The notes: a model not told the origin generated them from the letters alone. DNA of 64,000 nucleotides from Planctomycetota bacterium (GCA_016873165.1 VGXV01000008.1:31007-95006), one strand, 5' to 3'. Shown: positions 1 to 9,550, counted from the first letter of the stretch. Translations and numbers: made by a program.

Positions 1-405
1 GAAAAACAACATATAAAAAGGCTTCAGGCATTGTTGTCGGCGGACAAATCTGCTCCGTCTGGAGAAAAAACGGTGGATACTCCCAAAAAGAGATTAATCA
101 CCGTTTTCCAGTCAATGGGTAACGAACTGAAAAAAACCGTTACTATGAACACGAATGATATAGATGCGGTAAAATTGGCAATAAAGCTTGAAGAAGAAGG
201 GCTGAAGTTTTATGAAAAGACCGCGAAAGAATCGGAAGATGAAAAAGAGAAAAAATCCTTTCGTTTTCTTGCCGATGAAGAAAAGATACATCTTAATGTC
301 CTGAAAAATACGCTTGAGTATATAGAAGACAAAGAGAGATGGGAGGCTGAAAAAGAGGGGCGTATCTACGATTTGTGGATGGACATGATAAACAAAAAAA
401 TATAA
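1..405 (+). CDS. Rubrerythrin/ferritin-like di-iron protein, C-terminal part (5' end outside window)
   Basis: The frame is open from base 1, so the gene starts upstream; the TTG at 31 is internal. The first residues (EKQHIKRL) look like the closing metal-ligand helix of one ferritin-like half. After a linker of about 40 residues, a second half follows with EEEGLKFYEKTA and, about 30 residues on, DEEKIH, the usual paired Glu and ExxH ligands. This two-half layout fits rubrerythrin-like proteins, which handle peroxide or bind iron in the cytoplasm. No rubredoxin CxxC pair is visible in the part present. Aspartase follows after 25 bases. The family call is fairly sure; the exact substrate is not. 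Confidence 0.8.
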   Translation, partial: EKQHIKRLQALLSADKSAPSGEKTVDTPKKRLITVFQSMGNELKKTVTMNTNDIDAVKLAIKLEEEGLKFYEKTAKESEDEKEKKSFRFLADEEKIHLNVLKNTLEYIEDKERWEAEKEGRIYDLWMDMINKKI

Positions 406-430
406 AAGCATATGTTCCCGTAATCTTAAA

Positions 431-1831
431 ATGAATAATAAAAAAACAAATTCATTCCGGATAGAAAAAGATTATATGGGAGAAATGAAAATCCCGGCGG
501 AGGCGTATTATGGCGTTCAAACCGCAAGGGCAATCAAAAACTTCCCTGTTAGCGGCTATACGTCGCAGACAATTTTTACCAGGGCAATCGTTTTTATTAA
601 AAAGGCTGCCGCAAAGACAAATATTGCAATAGGACATCTTAATGGCAAAATAGGCGATGCTATTCTTCATGCATGTAACCGCATACTGAAAGACGAGTTT
701 CAGGAACAGTTTTGTGTTGATGTTTACCAGGCAGGGGCGGGAACATCACACCATATGAATGTGAATGAAGTAATTGCCAATATTGCGATTGAAATGCTTG
801 GGGGGAAAAAAGGTGATTATACTGTTGTCCATCCTAATGATCATGTAAACTGCGGGCAATCAACAAACGATGTGTATCCTACCGCCATGCGCATAGCCGC
901 GTTATTTTCATCAAAAAAACTGCTTTCAAATGTGTATGCTTTAGTGGATGCATTTGACCTTAAAGCGAGGGAATTTGATGCTGTGGTAAAATCCGGACGC
1001 ACACACCTGCAGGATGCCGTTCCCGTTCGGGTAGGTCAGGAATTTTCCGGGTACAAAGAAGCCCTGCTGAAAGCATCTGCCGGCATTGAAAAGGCGTGTG
1101 AATCATTACGGGAATTAGGGATCGGCGGAAGCGCTGCGGGCACCGGAATTAATACTCATCCTGATTATGTGGCAAAAATGATTGAATCTTTGAGAGAAAT
1201 TACCGGACTTGATGTTGTTGCATCAAAAAACCGTTTTGAAGCTATGCAAAGCAACAGGCCGTTCGTGGAATTTTCCGGGGCGCTTCGCGCGTTGTCCGTG
1301 GAGTTGATTCGCATCGCGAATGATTTGCGCTTGATGAATTCCGGGCCAAACACCGGACTGGCGGAAATCAATCTGCCTGCGGTTCAGCCGGGGTCTTCCA
1401 TTATGCCGGGCAAGGTGAATCCCGTTATTGCTGAAATGTTGAATATGGTCTGTTTTTCCGTTATTGGCAACGATACGTCAATCATGCTTGCTGCCCAGGC
1501 GGGACAATTTGAGTTAAATGTGATGATGCCGTTGATTCAATATAAAATGCAGGATTCTCTTCTTATTCTTACAAACGCGGTAAAAGTATTTGATGAAAAA
1601 TGTGTGCGGGGAATTACCGTAAATAAGGAAAAGTGTGAAGACTACGCAATGAAAAGTCTGGGGATTGTTACCGTATTAAATCCTATTATCGGGTATGCGA
1701 ATGCCGCGGAAGTCGTGAAGGAGTCAATGAAAACGGGCAAGACCGCAAAGGAAGTTATTCTGGAGAGAAAAATTCTTACAAAAGAACAGGTGGATAAACT
1801 ATTGTCTCCCATGTCAATGACCGAACCTTGA
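431..1831 (+). CDS. aspA: Aspartate ammonia-lyase (aspartase)
   Basis: This cytoplasmic enzyme of the aspartase/fumarase superfamily deaminates L-aspartate to fumarate and ammonia. The 466 residues are normal for the family. The signature loop GSSIMPGKVNP lies at residues 321-331 and carries the catalytic serine. The substrate-binding segments QAGAGTSHHMNVNEV and the later GQSTNDVYPT are also present. The form QAGAGTS favours aspartase over class II fumarase, which usually has QTGSGTQ. One unusual point is HH where TN is usual in the first of these segments. In an ammonium-based metabolism it could connect fumarate and aspartate pools, which is inference. Confidence 0.87.
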   Translation: MNNKKTNSFRIEKDYMGEMKIPAEAYYGVQTARAIKNFPVSGYTSQTIFTRAIVFIKKAAAKTNIAIGHLNGKIGDAILHACNRILKDEFQEQFCVDVYQAGAGTSHHMNVNEVIANIAIEMLGGKKGDYTVVHPNDHVNCGQSTNDVYPTAMRIAALFSSKKLLSNVYALVDAFDLKAREFDAVVKSGRTHLQDAVPVRVGQEFSGYKEALLKASAGIEKACESLRELGIGGSAAGTGINTHPDYVAKMIESLREITGLDVVASKNRFEAMQSNRPFVEFSGALRALSVELIRIANDLRLMNSGPNTGLAEINLPAVQPGSSIMPGKVNPVIAEMLNMVCFSVIGNDTSIMLAAQAGQFELNVMMPLIQYKMQDSLLILTNAVKVFDEKCVRGITVNKEKCEDYAMKSLGIVTVLNPIIGYANAAEVVKESMKTGKTAKEVILERKILTKEQVDKLLSPMSMTEP

Positions 1832-1929
1832 AAATGAGGTGATAGTATTGATAAAATCAACCGTGAAGGGTAAGGAAGCTTTTTTGTTATCCGGTTGTCG
1901 TGGTTTTATAGCACAGGTCAAATGTATAT

Positions 1930-2430
1930 ATGATTATTATCGTAATGGGGGTTTCCGGCGCCGGAAAATCAACTATTGGCCGCCTCCTGGCGGATAATCT
2001 TGGCTGGACATTTTACGACGGCGATGATTATCACCCTCCGTCCAATATTGAAAACCTGAAAAAAGGAATTGCTTTAACCGATACCGAAAGATGGCCGTGG
2101 CTGGCAACATTGAGAAAAATCATTGAGAATGCGATTGACAGAAAAGAGCATGCCATTATTGCCTGTTCCGCACTTAAGCAATCATATCGTGAATATCTTG
2201 CAAACCGCTCTGAATCAGTTCGGTTTGTCTATTTAAAAGGGGAGTATGATCTTATCCGTCAGAGGGTAAATAAACGGAAGAGACATTTTATAGACGCGAA
2301 TCTCCTTTTTAGCCAGTGTGAAACATTAGAAGAACCGCACGATGCCTTTATTATTGATATCTCCCAATCGCCGGAATCAATTGTTCATAGAATAAAAGAA
2401 ATGATTATGGCACAATTATATCATTTATAA
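1930..2430 (+). CDS. gntK: Gluconokinase
   Basis: This P-loop kinase phosphorylates D-gluconate to 6-phosphogluconate using ATP, feeding the pentose phosphate pathway. Its 166 residues match the GntK family. The Walker A motif GVSGAGKST is at residues 7-15, followed by the family-typical DGDDYHPP and, near residue 55, WPWL. A basic lid region (RKRHF) is near residue 117. The last 26 bases overlap the 3' end of the TPR membrane protein on the other strand, so the two genes converge. No gluconate transporter or other gluconate gene is nearby. A short gene-free stretch of about 100 bases separates it from aspA. Confidence 0.88.
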   Translation: MIIIVMGVSGAGKSTIGRLLADNLGWTFYDGDDYHPPSNIENLKKGIALTDTERWPWLATLRKIIENAIDRKEHAIIACSALKQSYREYLANRSESVRFVYLKGEYDLIRQRVNKRKRHFIDANLLFSQCETLEEPHDAFIIDISQSPESIVHRIKEMIMAQLYHL

Positions 2431-4510
2431 GATGGTTAAACTCGTTTATTTGAGTTGGATTTTTAGAAAGGGGACGTCCCTTTTTCAGTATTTCCAATGC
2501 CTTTTCATTATTGCCGGTTTTTGAGTATGCGTTTGCAAGTTGATAATAAATAGTTGCGTTGTCTGCCTGAAGCGTCAAAATTTTTTCATATACCGTGATT
2601 GATTCATTCCATAAACCTTGCAAAAAACAGGCATTCCCAAGATTTGTCAGTATATTAATATTTTCAGGTTGTTTGTTTAAGGCTTTATTAAATTCAGAAA
2701 TGGCATCTTTATATTGTTTTCGGTTTATGTATACAAATCCCAGGTTATTGTGGGCATCAACATGTGTTGGATCAATTTGCAGCGCTTTTTTATATTCCAC
2801 AATAGCATCGTCAAGTTTTCCTTCCTTTGTTAAAACAGTTCCTGTATTGGCATAGGCGTCCGCGTTTAATGGATTGCCTTTAATTGATTTTCGAAAAGCA
2901 TCTATGGCTTCGGTATGTTTCCCTGTTTTCATATAAGCAGTTGCCAAATTATAAAGTATTACCGGATTGTCTGAAGTGCTTGATAGTGAGAGTAAGAATT
3001 CATTTGCTGCCTTGTCATACTTGTTTAAATTTGAATAGATTACTCCAAGGTTAAAATGTGCTTCGGAAAAATCCTGTTTAACGTTTAATGCTTCCTGATA
3101 TTCACTGACGGCATTTTCATACATGCCTTTTAGCTGATAATACGTTCCCATATTGTTATGCGCATCGGCATATAATGGATTAATTAATAATGATTTTTGT
3201 AATTCAGATATCCCCTCTTTTTCGAAACCATTTTTGATGAGCAAAACACCCAAACTGCTGTGAGCTCTGTGACTGTTTGGTTCGCGTTCTGCAATTTTTT
3301 TCCAGCAAGTAAATTCATTCCGCCAATCTCTGCTTCGTGAAGAAGTCTGCAGGAAATAACCGGCTAATAAAATGCTTGCAAGCACTATATGAAAACGTCT
3401 GAAATAAAAACCGATGGAAGATATTTTTTTGATCAGGAAGCCGCCGGCAATAAAAATACCTACCGAAGGAATGTAAAGATAGCGTTCTGCCATGATGTTA
3501 AAAACAGGAACGATATTAAGAACGGGAATCAGAGAGATGACAAACCAGATCAAGGAAAAAAATAAAAGGTGAGAGCGAGAATATAATTTATATCCGATGA
3601 AGAAAAATACGCCGATAAAGATAATGGAAAAACAAGCTGCCGTATCGTGAAGTCCTGAACCGGCAGGAACAATATAGTCGGCATTTAGATGTGTTGGGAA
3701 AAAAAAGAGCCGTATATAAGAGGCAAACACCTTCGACATCGTCAGAAAATTCACCCATACGCTATTATCAGGATAGATAACGGAAGATTCTGCCGGATTA
3801 TGAAACCACCAGAACCTTGTTGTAAAATAGAAAATGGCAACAAAACAATATCCTATATAATGTCGCAGAATAGAAATTGAAAATGTTTGTTTGCGATAAA
3901 GTAACCAATAATAGAAGAACAGGATTAGCGGCAACGTAATTGCCATTTCTTTTGAAAAGAGAGCAAAGAAATATGAAACAACGGAAAAGATATGAAGATA
4001 AGATTTTCTATAGTTGAGAAATTTAATGTAGAGAATAAAAGCGGCGAAGAAAAAGGTTGCAGATAATAAATCTTCTCTGTAACTGGCCGAGTTTACCGCT
4101 TCTGATAAAATGGGATGGCAGGAGAATAGAAGTCCGCTTATGAAAGAAACAGACCTCTTTTGTATAATGCATACAAGTAAAAAATAGAGGATGATGGTAT
4201 TTATAGTATGGAGGAAAATATTTGTCAGGTGGTACCCTAACGGATTCAGATGCCAGATAGAATAGTCCGTAAAATAGGTAAGGGTGACAATCGGCCTGTA
4301 GCTTAATTCTCCCGATGATTGGAAATAGTTACGAGTAAAAAGGCTGAATATGTTTTTCCAGTCGCGTATAAAATAATTACCTGAAATGGTGTAAATATCA
4401 TCGAATACAAAATCGTTTAATAATGCGTTCAGATAGGTGATAAAGGATACGAGGAGTAAAACAATAATGGGATAAAGTTCTTTGCTGAAAAAGCGATGTT
4501 TTCTTATCAT
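2405..4510 (-). CDS. TMTC-like polytopic membrane protein with C-terminal TPR repeats
   Basis: The N-terminal ~400 residues hold about ten hydrophobic segments and a DDIYTISGN-type motif after the first one. This resembles GT-C fold glycosyltransferases of the TMTC group (DUF1736). The C-terminal ~290 residues form about eight tetratricopeptide repeats, for example the YADAHNNMGTYY and VDAHNNLGFVY units. Such proteins are thought to transfer sugars from lipid carriers to proteins across the membrane; that activity is inferred here. An upstream TTG at 4546 would add 12 residues but lies inside a dispersed repeat, so the ATG at 4510 is preferred. No clear ribosome binding site was found for either start. 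Confidence 0.72.
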   Translation of the reverse strand: MIRKHRFFSKELYPIIVLLLVSFITYLNALLNDFVFDDIYTISGNYFIRDWKNIFSLFTRNYFQSSGELSYRPIVTLTYFTDYSIWHLNPLGYHLTNIFLHTINTIILYFLLVCIIQKRSVSFISGLLFSCHPILSEAVNSASYREDLLSATFFFAAFILYIKFLNYRKSYLHIFSVVSYFFALFSKEMAITLPLILFFYYWLLYRKQTFSISILRHYIGYCFVAIFYFTTRFWWFHNPAESSVIYPDNSVWVNFLTMSKVFASYIRLFFFPTHLNADYIVPAGSGLHDTAACFSIIFIGVFFFIGYKLYSRSHLLFFSLIWFVISLIPVLNIVPVFNIMAERYLYIPSVGIFIAGGFLIKKISSIGFYFRRFHIVLASILLAGYFLQTSSRSRDWRNEFTCWKKIAEREPNSHRAHSSLGVLLIKNGFEKEGISELQKSLLINPLYADAHNNMGTYYQLKGMYENAVSEYQEALNVKQDFSEAHFNLGVIYSNLNKYDKAANEFLLSLSSTSDNPVILYNLATAYMKTGKHTEAIDAFRKSIKGNPLNADAYANTGTVLTKEGKLDDAIVEYKKALQIDPTHVDAHNNLGFVYINRKQYKDAISEFNKALNKQPENINILTNLGNACFLQGLWNESITVYEKILTLQADNATIYYQLANAYSKTGNNEKALEILKKGRPLSKNPTQINEFNHLINDIIVP

Positions 4511-4535
4511 ACTGTTTAATTGAGCGTAAAACCGT

Positions 4536-4582
4536 TGTATAGTCAAACAAATCTTGTTTTCGAAGTATTAAATAAGTTTTCA
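4536..4582. repeat. Dispersed repeat copy (TATAGTCAAACAA ... TTTTCGAA)
   Basis: The stretch starting TATAGTCAAACAA, followed by TTGTTTTCGAA and AATAAG, closely matches 19341-19388. It also matches, inverted, 19488-19514. It lies just upstream of the TMTC-like gene and makes a false upstream TTG start there. Confidence 0.55.
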
Positions 4583-4646
4583 CTTTTAACTATATTTGAA
4601 CGACATTCATTTTTTTCTTTCCATGAAATTGAAAAATAAAACTTGT

Positions 4647-5537
4647 TCAACCACGTGGGTGAAATCTTTTATGGATAGTTTTAAGGTGTTGCTTGTTAAC
4701 ATGTGTATATATTTGAGTGGTAGAAATATTTACATGTCCTAACATTTCCTGAACAGACCGTAAGTCTGCTCCATTTTCCAATAAATGTGTGGCAAATGAA
4801 TGTCTTAATTTGTGGGGGGAAATGTTTTGAACGATTCCCGCTTTTAACGCGCAATTTTTCACAATGAGCCAAATATTTTCTCTCCGCAAAGGCCGGCCTG
4901 TCTTTGATAAAAATAAATAGCGGCTTTTTTGGTTATCTTTTATTTTTGGCCGCACTGTATTCAAATATTCCTGGATAGCGAGAGACGCTTTTCCTCCGAG
5001 GGGCACTATTCGTTCCTTGGAACCTTTGCCCTTGCATTTTATATAACCATATTCCAGATTGATCCCGTCCAGTGATATTGTCGCTATTTCAGATACCCTT
5101 GCGCCGGTGGCATACAGTAACTCAAGAATGGCTTTGTTTCTGATGCCTGGATTTGTTTTGATGTTGTCTGAAGCAGAAAGGAGGTTCTCAATTTCATGTA
5201 GTGGCAATACTTCAGGTAATTTTTTCCATAGTTTTGGATTGTTGAGTGATACAAGTGGATTTTTCTGCAATTTTCCTTCAAGGATAAGGAATTTATAAAA
5301 CATGCGAATGGAAACAATTGCGCGGTTGATGGAGTTTATTGATTGTCCCCGTTGTTTTTCAGAAATAATGAAACTTGTTATGATATTCGGACGGATGGCG
5401 CTAAAATCCCGGATGTTTTTGCTTAATAAGAATTTTAAAAAAAGTTGAAGGTCATTTTGGTAGCTATGAATGGTGTTCCTGGATGAGCCGCATTCAACGA
5501 GAAGATAGTTTATAAAGGAATCTATAAGTTCATCCAA
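4647..5537 (-). CDS. xerD: Tyrosine recombinase of the XerC/XerD type
   Basis: This site-specific recombinase is probably the chromosome dimer resolution enzyme acting at dif. The 296 residues show an N-terminal SAM-like core-binding domain (about 1-90) and a C-terminal catalytic domain. All catalytic residues are in place: R147 in ATGARVSE, K171, H242 and R245 in HKLRHSFATH, H268 in GHVN, and the nucleophile Y277. Length and the opening MDELIDSFINYL favour XerD over XerC, but the split is not certain. It is the only recombinase in the window and no integron or phage genes lie beside it, so a housekeeping role is more likely than mobility. Confidence 0.87.
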   Translation of the reverse strand: MDELIDSFINYLLVECGSSRNTIHSYQNDLQLFLKFLLSKNIRDFSAIRPNIITSFIISEKQRGQSINSINRAIVSIRMFYKFLILEGKLQKNPLVSLNNPKLWKKLPEVLPLHEIENLLSASDNIKTNPGIRNKAILELLYATGARVSEIATISLDGINLEYGYIKCKGKGSKERIVPLGGKASLAIQEYLNTVRPKIKDNQKSRYLFLSKTGRPLRRENIWLIVKNCALKAGIVQNISPHKLRHSFATHLLENGADLRSVQEMLGHVNISTTQIYTHVNKQHLKTIHKRFHPRG

Positions 5538-5568
5538 TGTAATGAAATCCTTTTTAAAAGTAAATTTT

Positions 5569-7257
5569 TTATAAACGGCCGGATTTCAGAATGCCTATCG
5601 CCAGTCCGAGTCCTAAAACACCGGCGAATACAAATCCTAATATGCCTAACGCCGGAAGGCCGTAAACTAATGGTCCTTTGTTGGCCATAATTATAAGGGA
5701 TGATCCTATAATAAGGGCAGAAATAACGAGGCTGAATGAAACCCGGTTGCTTGATTTGTCCATTTCAGAGATGAATTTTGAAAGGCCCTGATGTTCAAAT
5801 TCGATTTTTAATGAACCTCTTTTAATTTTCCGTAAGATTTCAAAAGTGTCCTTTGGAATATATTTTAGGATATCAAACAATTCGTTGGAATACATCTCAA
5901 TGTCTTTAAATATCCGTCTGGGATCATATCGTTCCTGTACAAGTTTTTCAACAAATGGTTTTGTATGAATTATGGAATTGAATTCAGGGTCTAATTGCCT
6001 GGCAACCCCATCAATAGTGGCGAATGTTTTAAAGAGGAGATGAAATTGCGGTGGTATTTTTAGTTTGTGTCTTTTCATTAAATCAATGGCCTGGTGTAGC
6101 ATTGTGGGGACGTCTATTTGTTTTAACGGGATATCATAATACCTTTCGATAAACTCATTGATATCATTTTTTAAGTCGCGGGTAGGGCGTTCTTCCTCAA
6201 TTGTCTCTAACATTTCCAAAGCTTTAATGATGCCGGGTATGTTTTTTTTAGCTACTGCGATGAGCAGGACAATGATGGCATTGCGGGTGTCCTCATCCAG
6301 CCTTCCTACTATCCCAAAATCGACAAATGCAGAAACATTATCGGGAAGAACAAAAATATTGCCCGGATGCGGGTCTGCATGAAAGAAACCGTCTATGAAT
6401 ATTTGCTGAAGCACTGCGTTTGCGCCATTTGCCGCAACGGCTTTTTTTTCTTCAGCGGTATGAGATTGAGTGAGGTATTCGTTAAGTCGTATGCCTTTTA
6501 TTTCTTCAGTGGTTAACACCCGTGGTCTTGTATAATCCCAATATACCTTTGGTATGTGTACTGTTTGGTTGTTTTCAAAATTTTTTCTGAATTTATCCAT
6601 ATTGTGCGCTTCATAGGTAAAATCTATTTCTTTTGTGATTACTTTTGAAAACTCATCAACAACAGTAACTGGATTAAGAACACGTATGTCTTGCATATAG
6701 CGGTCTGCAAGCTGGGCAAATGTGTAAAGAATATCCATATCAGTGGTAATAATTTTATTAAGGTTTGGTCTTTGCACCTTTATTACCACATTTTCTCCCG
6801 TTTGGAGTTTTGCCTTATGTACCTGACCCAGAGATGCGGCGGCGAATGGCACGGGATCAAACGAAGAAAATAATTCTTCCGGCAATTTCCCAAAGGAATC
6901 TTTAATTTGTTTTTTAACGTCTTCGTATGGGAATGGCGGCACCCGGTCTTGCAGTTTGCTCAGTTCTTCGCAAAGGTCAAGGGGAATTAAATCAGGCCTG
7001 ACGCTTAAAATTTGTCCAAATTTTATAAAAGTAGGACCGAGTTCTTCCAGCGTTTTCCGGAGGCGAACGGAGCGCGATTCCTGTGTCTCAGCGAAATACC
7101 GGAAAACACGGTTTTTAATAATACCTCTCCCGAGGGTATAGTTTTCCAGATGGAGTCGTTGAATAACAAAACCAAATCCGTGCTTGCCTAAGATTCTCAG
7201 GATTGTATTCAGGCGGCGAATATCTCTGATTTTTTGGCTGATTTTTCGAATTGGCAT
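5569..7257 (-). CDS. UbiB/ABC1/ADCK family atypical kinase
   Basis: This atypical protein kinase-like ATPase is linked in other organisms to quinone biosynthesis. It shows the family hallmarks: the KxGQ motif in FIKFGQILSVRPDLIP, the alanine-rich loop AAASLGQVHKA replacing the glycine-rich loop, the HADPHPGN catalytic segment and the FVDFGIVG metal-binding segment. The last ~50 residues form two transmembrane helices, as in bacterial UbiB. It lies 13 bases after the phasin-like gene, a pairing common for this family, so the two are probably co-transcribed. Its exact substrate is unknown for the family; ubiB as a symbol would overstate what can be seen. Confidence 0.85.
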   Translation of the reverse strand: MPIRKISQKIRDIRRLNTILRILGKHGFGFVIQRLHLENYTLGRGIIKNRVFRYFAETQESRSVRLRKTLEELGPTFIKFGQILSVRPDLIPLDLCEELSKLQDRVPPFPYEDVKKQIKDSFGKLPEELFSSFDPVPFAAASLGQVHKAKLQTGENVVIKVQRPNLNKIITTDMDILYTFAQLADRYMQDIRVLNPVTVVDEFSKVITKEIDFTYEAHNMDKFRKNFENNQTVHIPKVYWDYTRPRVLTTEEIKGIRLNEYLTQSHTAEEKKAVAANGANAVLQQIFIDGFFHADPHPGNIFVLPDNVSAFVDFGIVGRLDEDTRNAIIVLLIAVAKKNIPGIIKALEMLETIEEERPTRDLKNDINEFIERYYDIPLKQIDVPTMLHQAIDLMKRHKLKIPPQFHLLFKTFATIDGVARQLDPEFNSIIHTKPFVEKLVQERYDPRRIFKDIEMYSNELFDILKYIPKDTFEILRKIKRGSLKIEFEHQGLSKFISEMDKSSNRVSFSLVISALIIGSSLIIMANKGPLVYGLPALGILGFVFAGVLGLGLAIGILKSGRL

Positions 7258-7270
7258 GGAGGTAGTTGTC

Positions 7271-7582
7271 TTACGGCTTTTCTTTGGTTTCTATTTCTTT
7301 CAGAATGTCTTCAAGTTTTTTTTGCATTTGTTGCAGTTCATGCCGTGTGGGTATGTCCAGCTTGTGGAGCACCTTTTCCACAATCTCTTCTGTCCGTGTT
7401 TCAATTTCTTCCTTGCTCGGTAGGATTTTTTTTAATATTTCTTTTGCTTGTGCGACCGTCTCATTTTTTTGGATTTCCCCTTTTTTTATCATTTCCTCGA
7501 TGAGTTCGTTTGCATTTTCCTTTGTTACCAGCATTGCGCCGAAACCGAGGTTTACCGCTTTTTTCATAATTTCTGATATCAT
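7271..7582 (-). CDS. Small phasin-like / UbiB-associated coiled-coil protein
   Basis: This is a 103-residue, highly charged, helical protein. It opens with a segment seen in phasin-superfamily proteins (KAVNLGFGAMLVTKE), then has an EEMIKKGEIQKNE region and a C-terminal coiled coil of about 50 residues. Relatives are often encoded directly before ABC1/UbiB kinases, as here with a 13-base gap. Its role may be as a membrane or granule adaptor, but this is inference. No polyhydroxyalkanoate synthase is nearby. The start has a good AGGAGA-type ribosome binding site (GAAAGGAGATTACT before ATG). Confidence 0.7.
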   Translation of the reverse strand: MISEIMKKAVNLGFGAMLVTKENANELIEEMIKKGEIQKNETVAQAKEILKKILPSKEEIETRTEEIVEKVLHKLDIPTRHELQQMQKKLEDILKEIETKEKP

Positions 7583-7604
7583 AGTAATCTCCTTTCTCTA
7601 TAAT

Positions 7605-8159
7605 TTATTCTAACAGAATGAGACCGTATATATTAACTTCATCGGCTTTACTCGTAAGTGTTTCTATTTTGAGATTGAGATTTCTTACCGTTTGAAATAC
7701 GTCGATGCCGCATGCCTCCATTGAAGGTCTGGCGTCTTCGGTGCGTATGCATGTTGAAACGGTATCACAATGTTCGCACAACTGACATGGACCGGCTCCA
7801 AGGCCAAAGGCTTTGTAAAATCCCATGGAGAATGCCTTCTCTTCTATTTTTGTTATCATATATCTCATTTGCCAGCTCATGTGGCCATGTAAGAGCAGGG
7901 CATGGGTGTATTCTTTAAGAATTTCTTTCATTTCGTCATAAGAAGGGGAATGCGGGGGACATGTTAGTTTTTTATTGTATTCATTGCATCCATATTTGCA
8001 TTTTAATTGAACCCAGCGTGCAATGCTTATTTGATGAGTGTATATAGGATAGGCTTGCTCACACCCGAGGGATATGGCTTCTTTTATTAATACATTATGC
8101 CGTTCATCATTATAATATTGCCGGGAGGGGATGGCGGTAAATGTATTGTTGCTATGCAT
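7605..8159 (-). CDS. DUF2284 predicted metal-binding protein
   Basis: This 184-residue protein is rich in paired cysteines. KCKYGC and TCPPHSP are followed by GPCQLCEHC, then STCIRTEDARPSMEACGIDV. This is the DUF2284 pattern, thought to bind iron-sulphur or other metal centres. The start at 8159 is chosen because AGGAG sits five bases before this ATG. An upstream in-frame start at 8366 would add 69 unlikely residues that overlap the divergent radC gene. Function is unknown. It sits alone, divergent from radC. Confidence 0.78.
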   Translation of the reverse strand: MHSNNTFTAIPSRQYYNDERHNVLIKEAISLGCEQAYPIYTHQISIARWVQLKCKYGCNEYNKKLTCPPHSPSYDEMKEILKEYTHALLLHGHMSWQMRYMITKIEEKAFSMGFYKAFGLGAGPCQLCEHCDTVSTCIRTEDARPSMEACGIDVFQTVRNLNLKIETLTSKADEVNIYGLILLE

Positions 8160-8330
8160 TGGAACTCCTGAAAATAACTTCTTGCGAAGCGTAATGGTTA
8201 TTGTTATATAAGTAATAAATACGATTTTACTATAAACCGGCGCTGTTTTGTAATCAAATATTTTTTCTTTCAGGGATAAGTGGGCATTCACTTTGTTAGC
8301 GGGAATAAATAAAAAATTATAATCTGAAAT

Positions 8331-9029
8331 ATGCAAGAAAAAAGGAAACGGCCTACAATAAAGCAACTTCCTCTCAACGAACGTCCCCGGGAAAGACTCA
8401 TTCAGGGCAATGAAGAATATTTAACCGATGCCGAGCTTTTAGGAATTATTATCCGAGACGGAACACAGGATTATAGCGCCGTAGATTTGGCAAAAAAACT
8501 TCTTTCAGAATACGGGGATTTCAGAAGATTAAGTTCTGTTTCCATAGGCGAACTGTGTACGGTGAAAGGCATAGGCCCAGCGCGCGCAGCTCAAATTAAG
8601 GCCTCGCTTGTTATTGCAAAGCGATTTTCTACAATTCCGGTAAAAACGTCACAGCAATTTAAGAAAAGCAGCGATATTTTCAATCATTTCCATGAACGAC
8701 TGAGAGAAAAGAAACAGGAGCATTTTTTTGTTACATTACTGGACAACAAAAATAGAATCATAAAAGAATTGACTATCTCCATAGGGAGTTTAACGCTCAG
8801 TATTGTTCACCCAAGGGAGGTATTTAATCCTGCCATCAGAGAATCGGCAGCGGCGGTAGTCTTTGTGCATAATCATCCTTCCGGAGACCCTGAGCCCAGC
8901 AAAGAAGATATACAAATAACACAGAGGCTTCAGGAAGCAGGCAATATTGTTGGCATAAAAGTTTTGGATCATATCATTGTAGGGAATGGTTGTTATACGA
9001 GTTTAAGAGATAAAGGCATCATATCTTAA
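8331..9029 (+). CDS. radC: RadC-family JAMM/MPN+ domain protein
   Basis: This 232-residue member of the RadC family has an N-terminal helix-hairpin-helix region (VKGIGPARAAQIKA, about 80-95). Its C-terminal JAMM-like metalloprotease fold carries the motif HNHPSGDPEPSKED from residue 180. The opening LPLNERPRERLI and LTDAELLGIII are typical. Despite the old name, a direct DNA repair role is not established for this family. The gene is complete and stands next to housekeeping genes. Confidence 0.87.
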   Translation: MQEKRKRPTIKQLPLNERPRERLIQGNEEYLTDAELLGIIIRDGTQDYSAVDLAKKLLSEYGDFRRLSSVSIGELCTVKGIGPARAAQIKASLVIAKRFSTIPVKTSQQFKKSSDIFNHFHERLREKKQEHFFVTLLDNKNRIIKELTISIGSLTLSIVHPREVFNPAIRESAAAVVFVHNHPSGDPEPSKEDIQITQRLQEAGNIVGIKVLDHIIVGNGCYTSLRDKGIIS

Positions 9030-9147
9030 ATTAAAAAATTGTGTTATTGTGATAAATGATATTTAAAAATAACAGAGAAGTATGGTATTATCTTTCATTC
9101 GTTGTTAAGGGGTGTTTGCTGAGACAATACTGTGACAAAGGAAGAAG

Positions 9148-9405
9148 ATGAGAATGATTGATATAGCCTTCTACATAAGTTTATTTATAAATTTTTGCCT
9201 GATCTGCGAATACATGCGGTCGTCCTTGATTACTGAAGAACTGCAAAGAGAGTTGGAAAAAGAAAGAGAACGCGGGAGGATGCTCGAGAGAGAGCTTGAG
9301 AGATCAAGGGAGAGAGAAAAGGAACTCGAAAGAGAAAACAAAATAGAAAGAGAAGAAAAGAGAGAGGACAATCATCCCAGAATCAGGTATAGAACTACGG
9401 TTTAG
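9148..9405 (+). CDS. Small single-span membrane protein with charged coiled coil
   Basis: This 85-residue protein was not recognised. Residues 5-22 are hydrophobic (IDIAFYISLFINFCLICEY region) and would form one membrane helix or anchor. Residues 33-75 are almost entirely Glu, Arg and Lys in a regular heptad-like pattern (ELERSREREKELERE), giving a long charged coiled coil. An AAGGAAGAAG ribosome binding site lies just before the ATG. The repetitive charged codons could also give a chance open frame, but the membrane helix plus the ribosome binding site make it plausible as a real gene. Confidence 0.5.
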   Translation: MRMIDIAFYISLFINFCLICEYMRSSLITEELQRELEKERERGRMLERELERSREREKELERENKIEREEKREDNHPRIRYRTTV

Positions 9406-9420
9406 AGACAGAAGGTAACT

Positions 9421-9550
9421 TTCAGCGAAATAATCATCGACTGAATCCCCCTTAAAAAAGGGGGACTCAGGGGGTTGTAAGAAAACATTAAAATTTAAGA
9501 CAACCCCCTAACCCCCTTTATTAAGGGGGAACATGGTAAATTTCGCTGAA
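9421..9550. repeat. Miniature inverted-repeat element with nested palindromes
   Basis: A perfect 11-base inverted repeat, TTCAGCGAAAT at 9421-9431 and ATTTCGCTGAA at 9540-9550, bounds 130 bases. Inside are two hairpins made of runs of C and G (CCCCCTTAAAAAAGGGGG, and CCCCCTTTATTAAGGGGG). GGGGGTTG and CAACCCCC also pair with each other. There is no coding capacity. It ends about 45 bases before the tRNA-Arg promoter. Confidence 0.75.
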
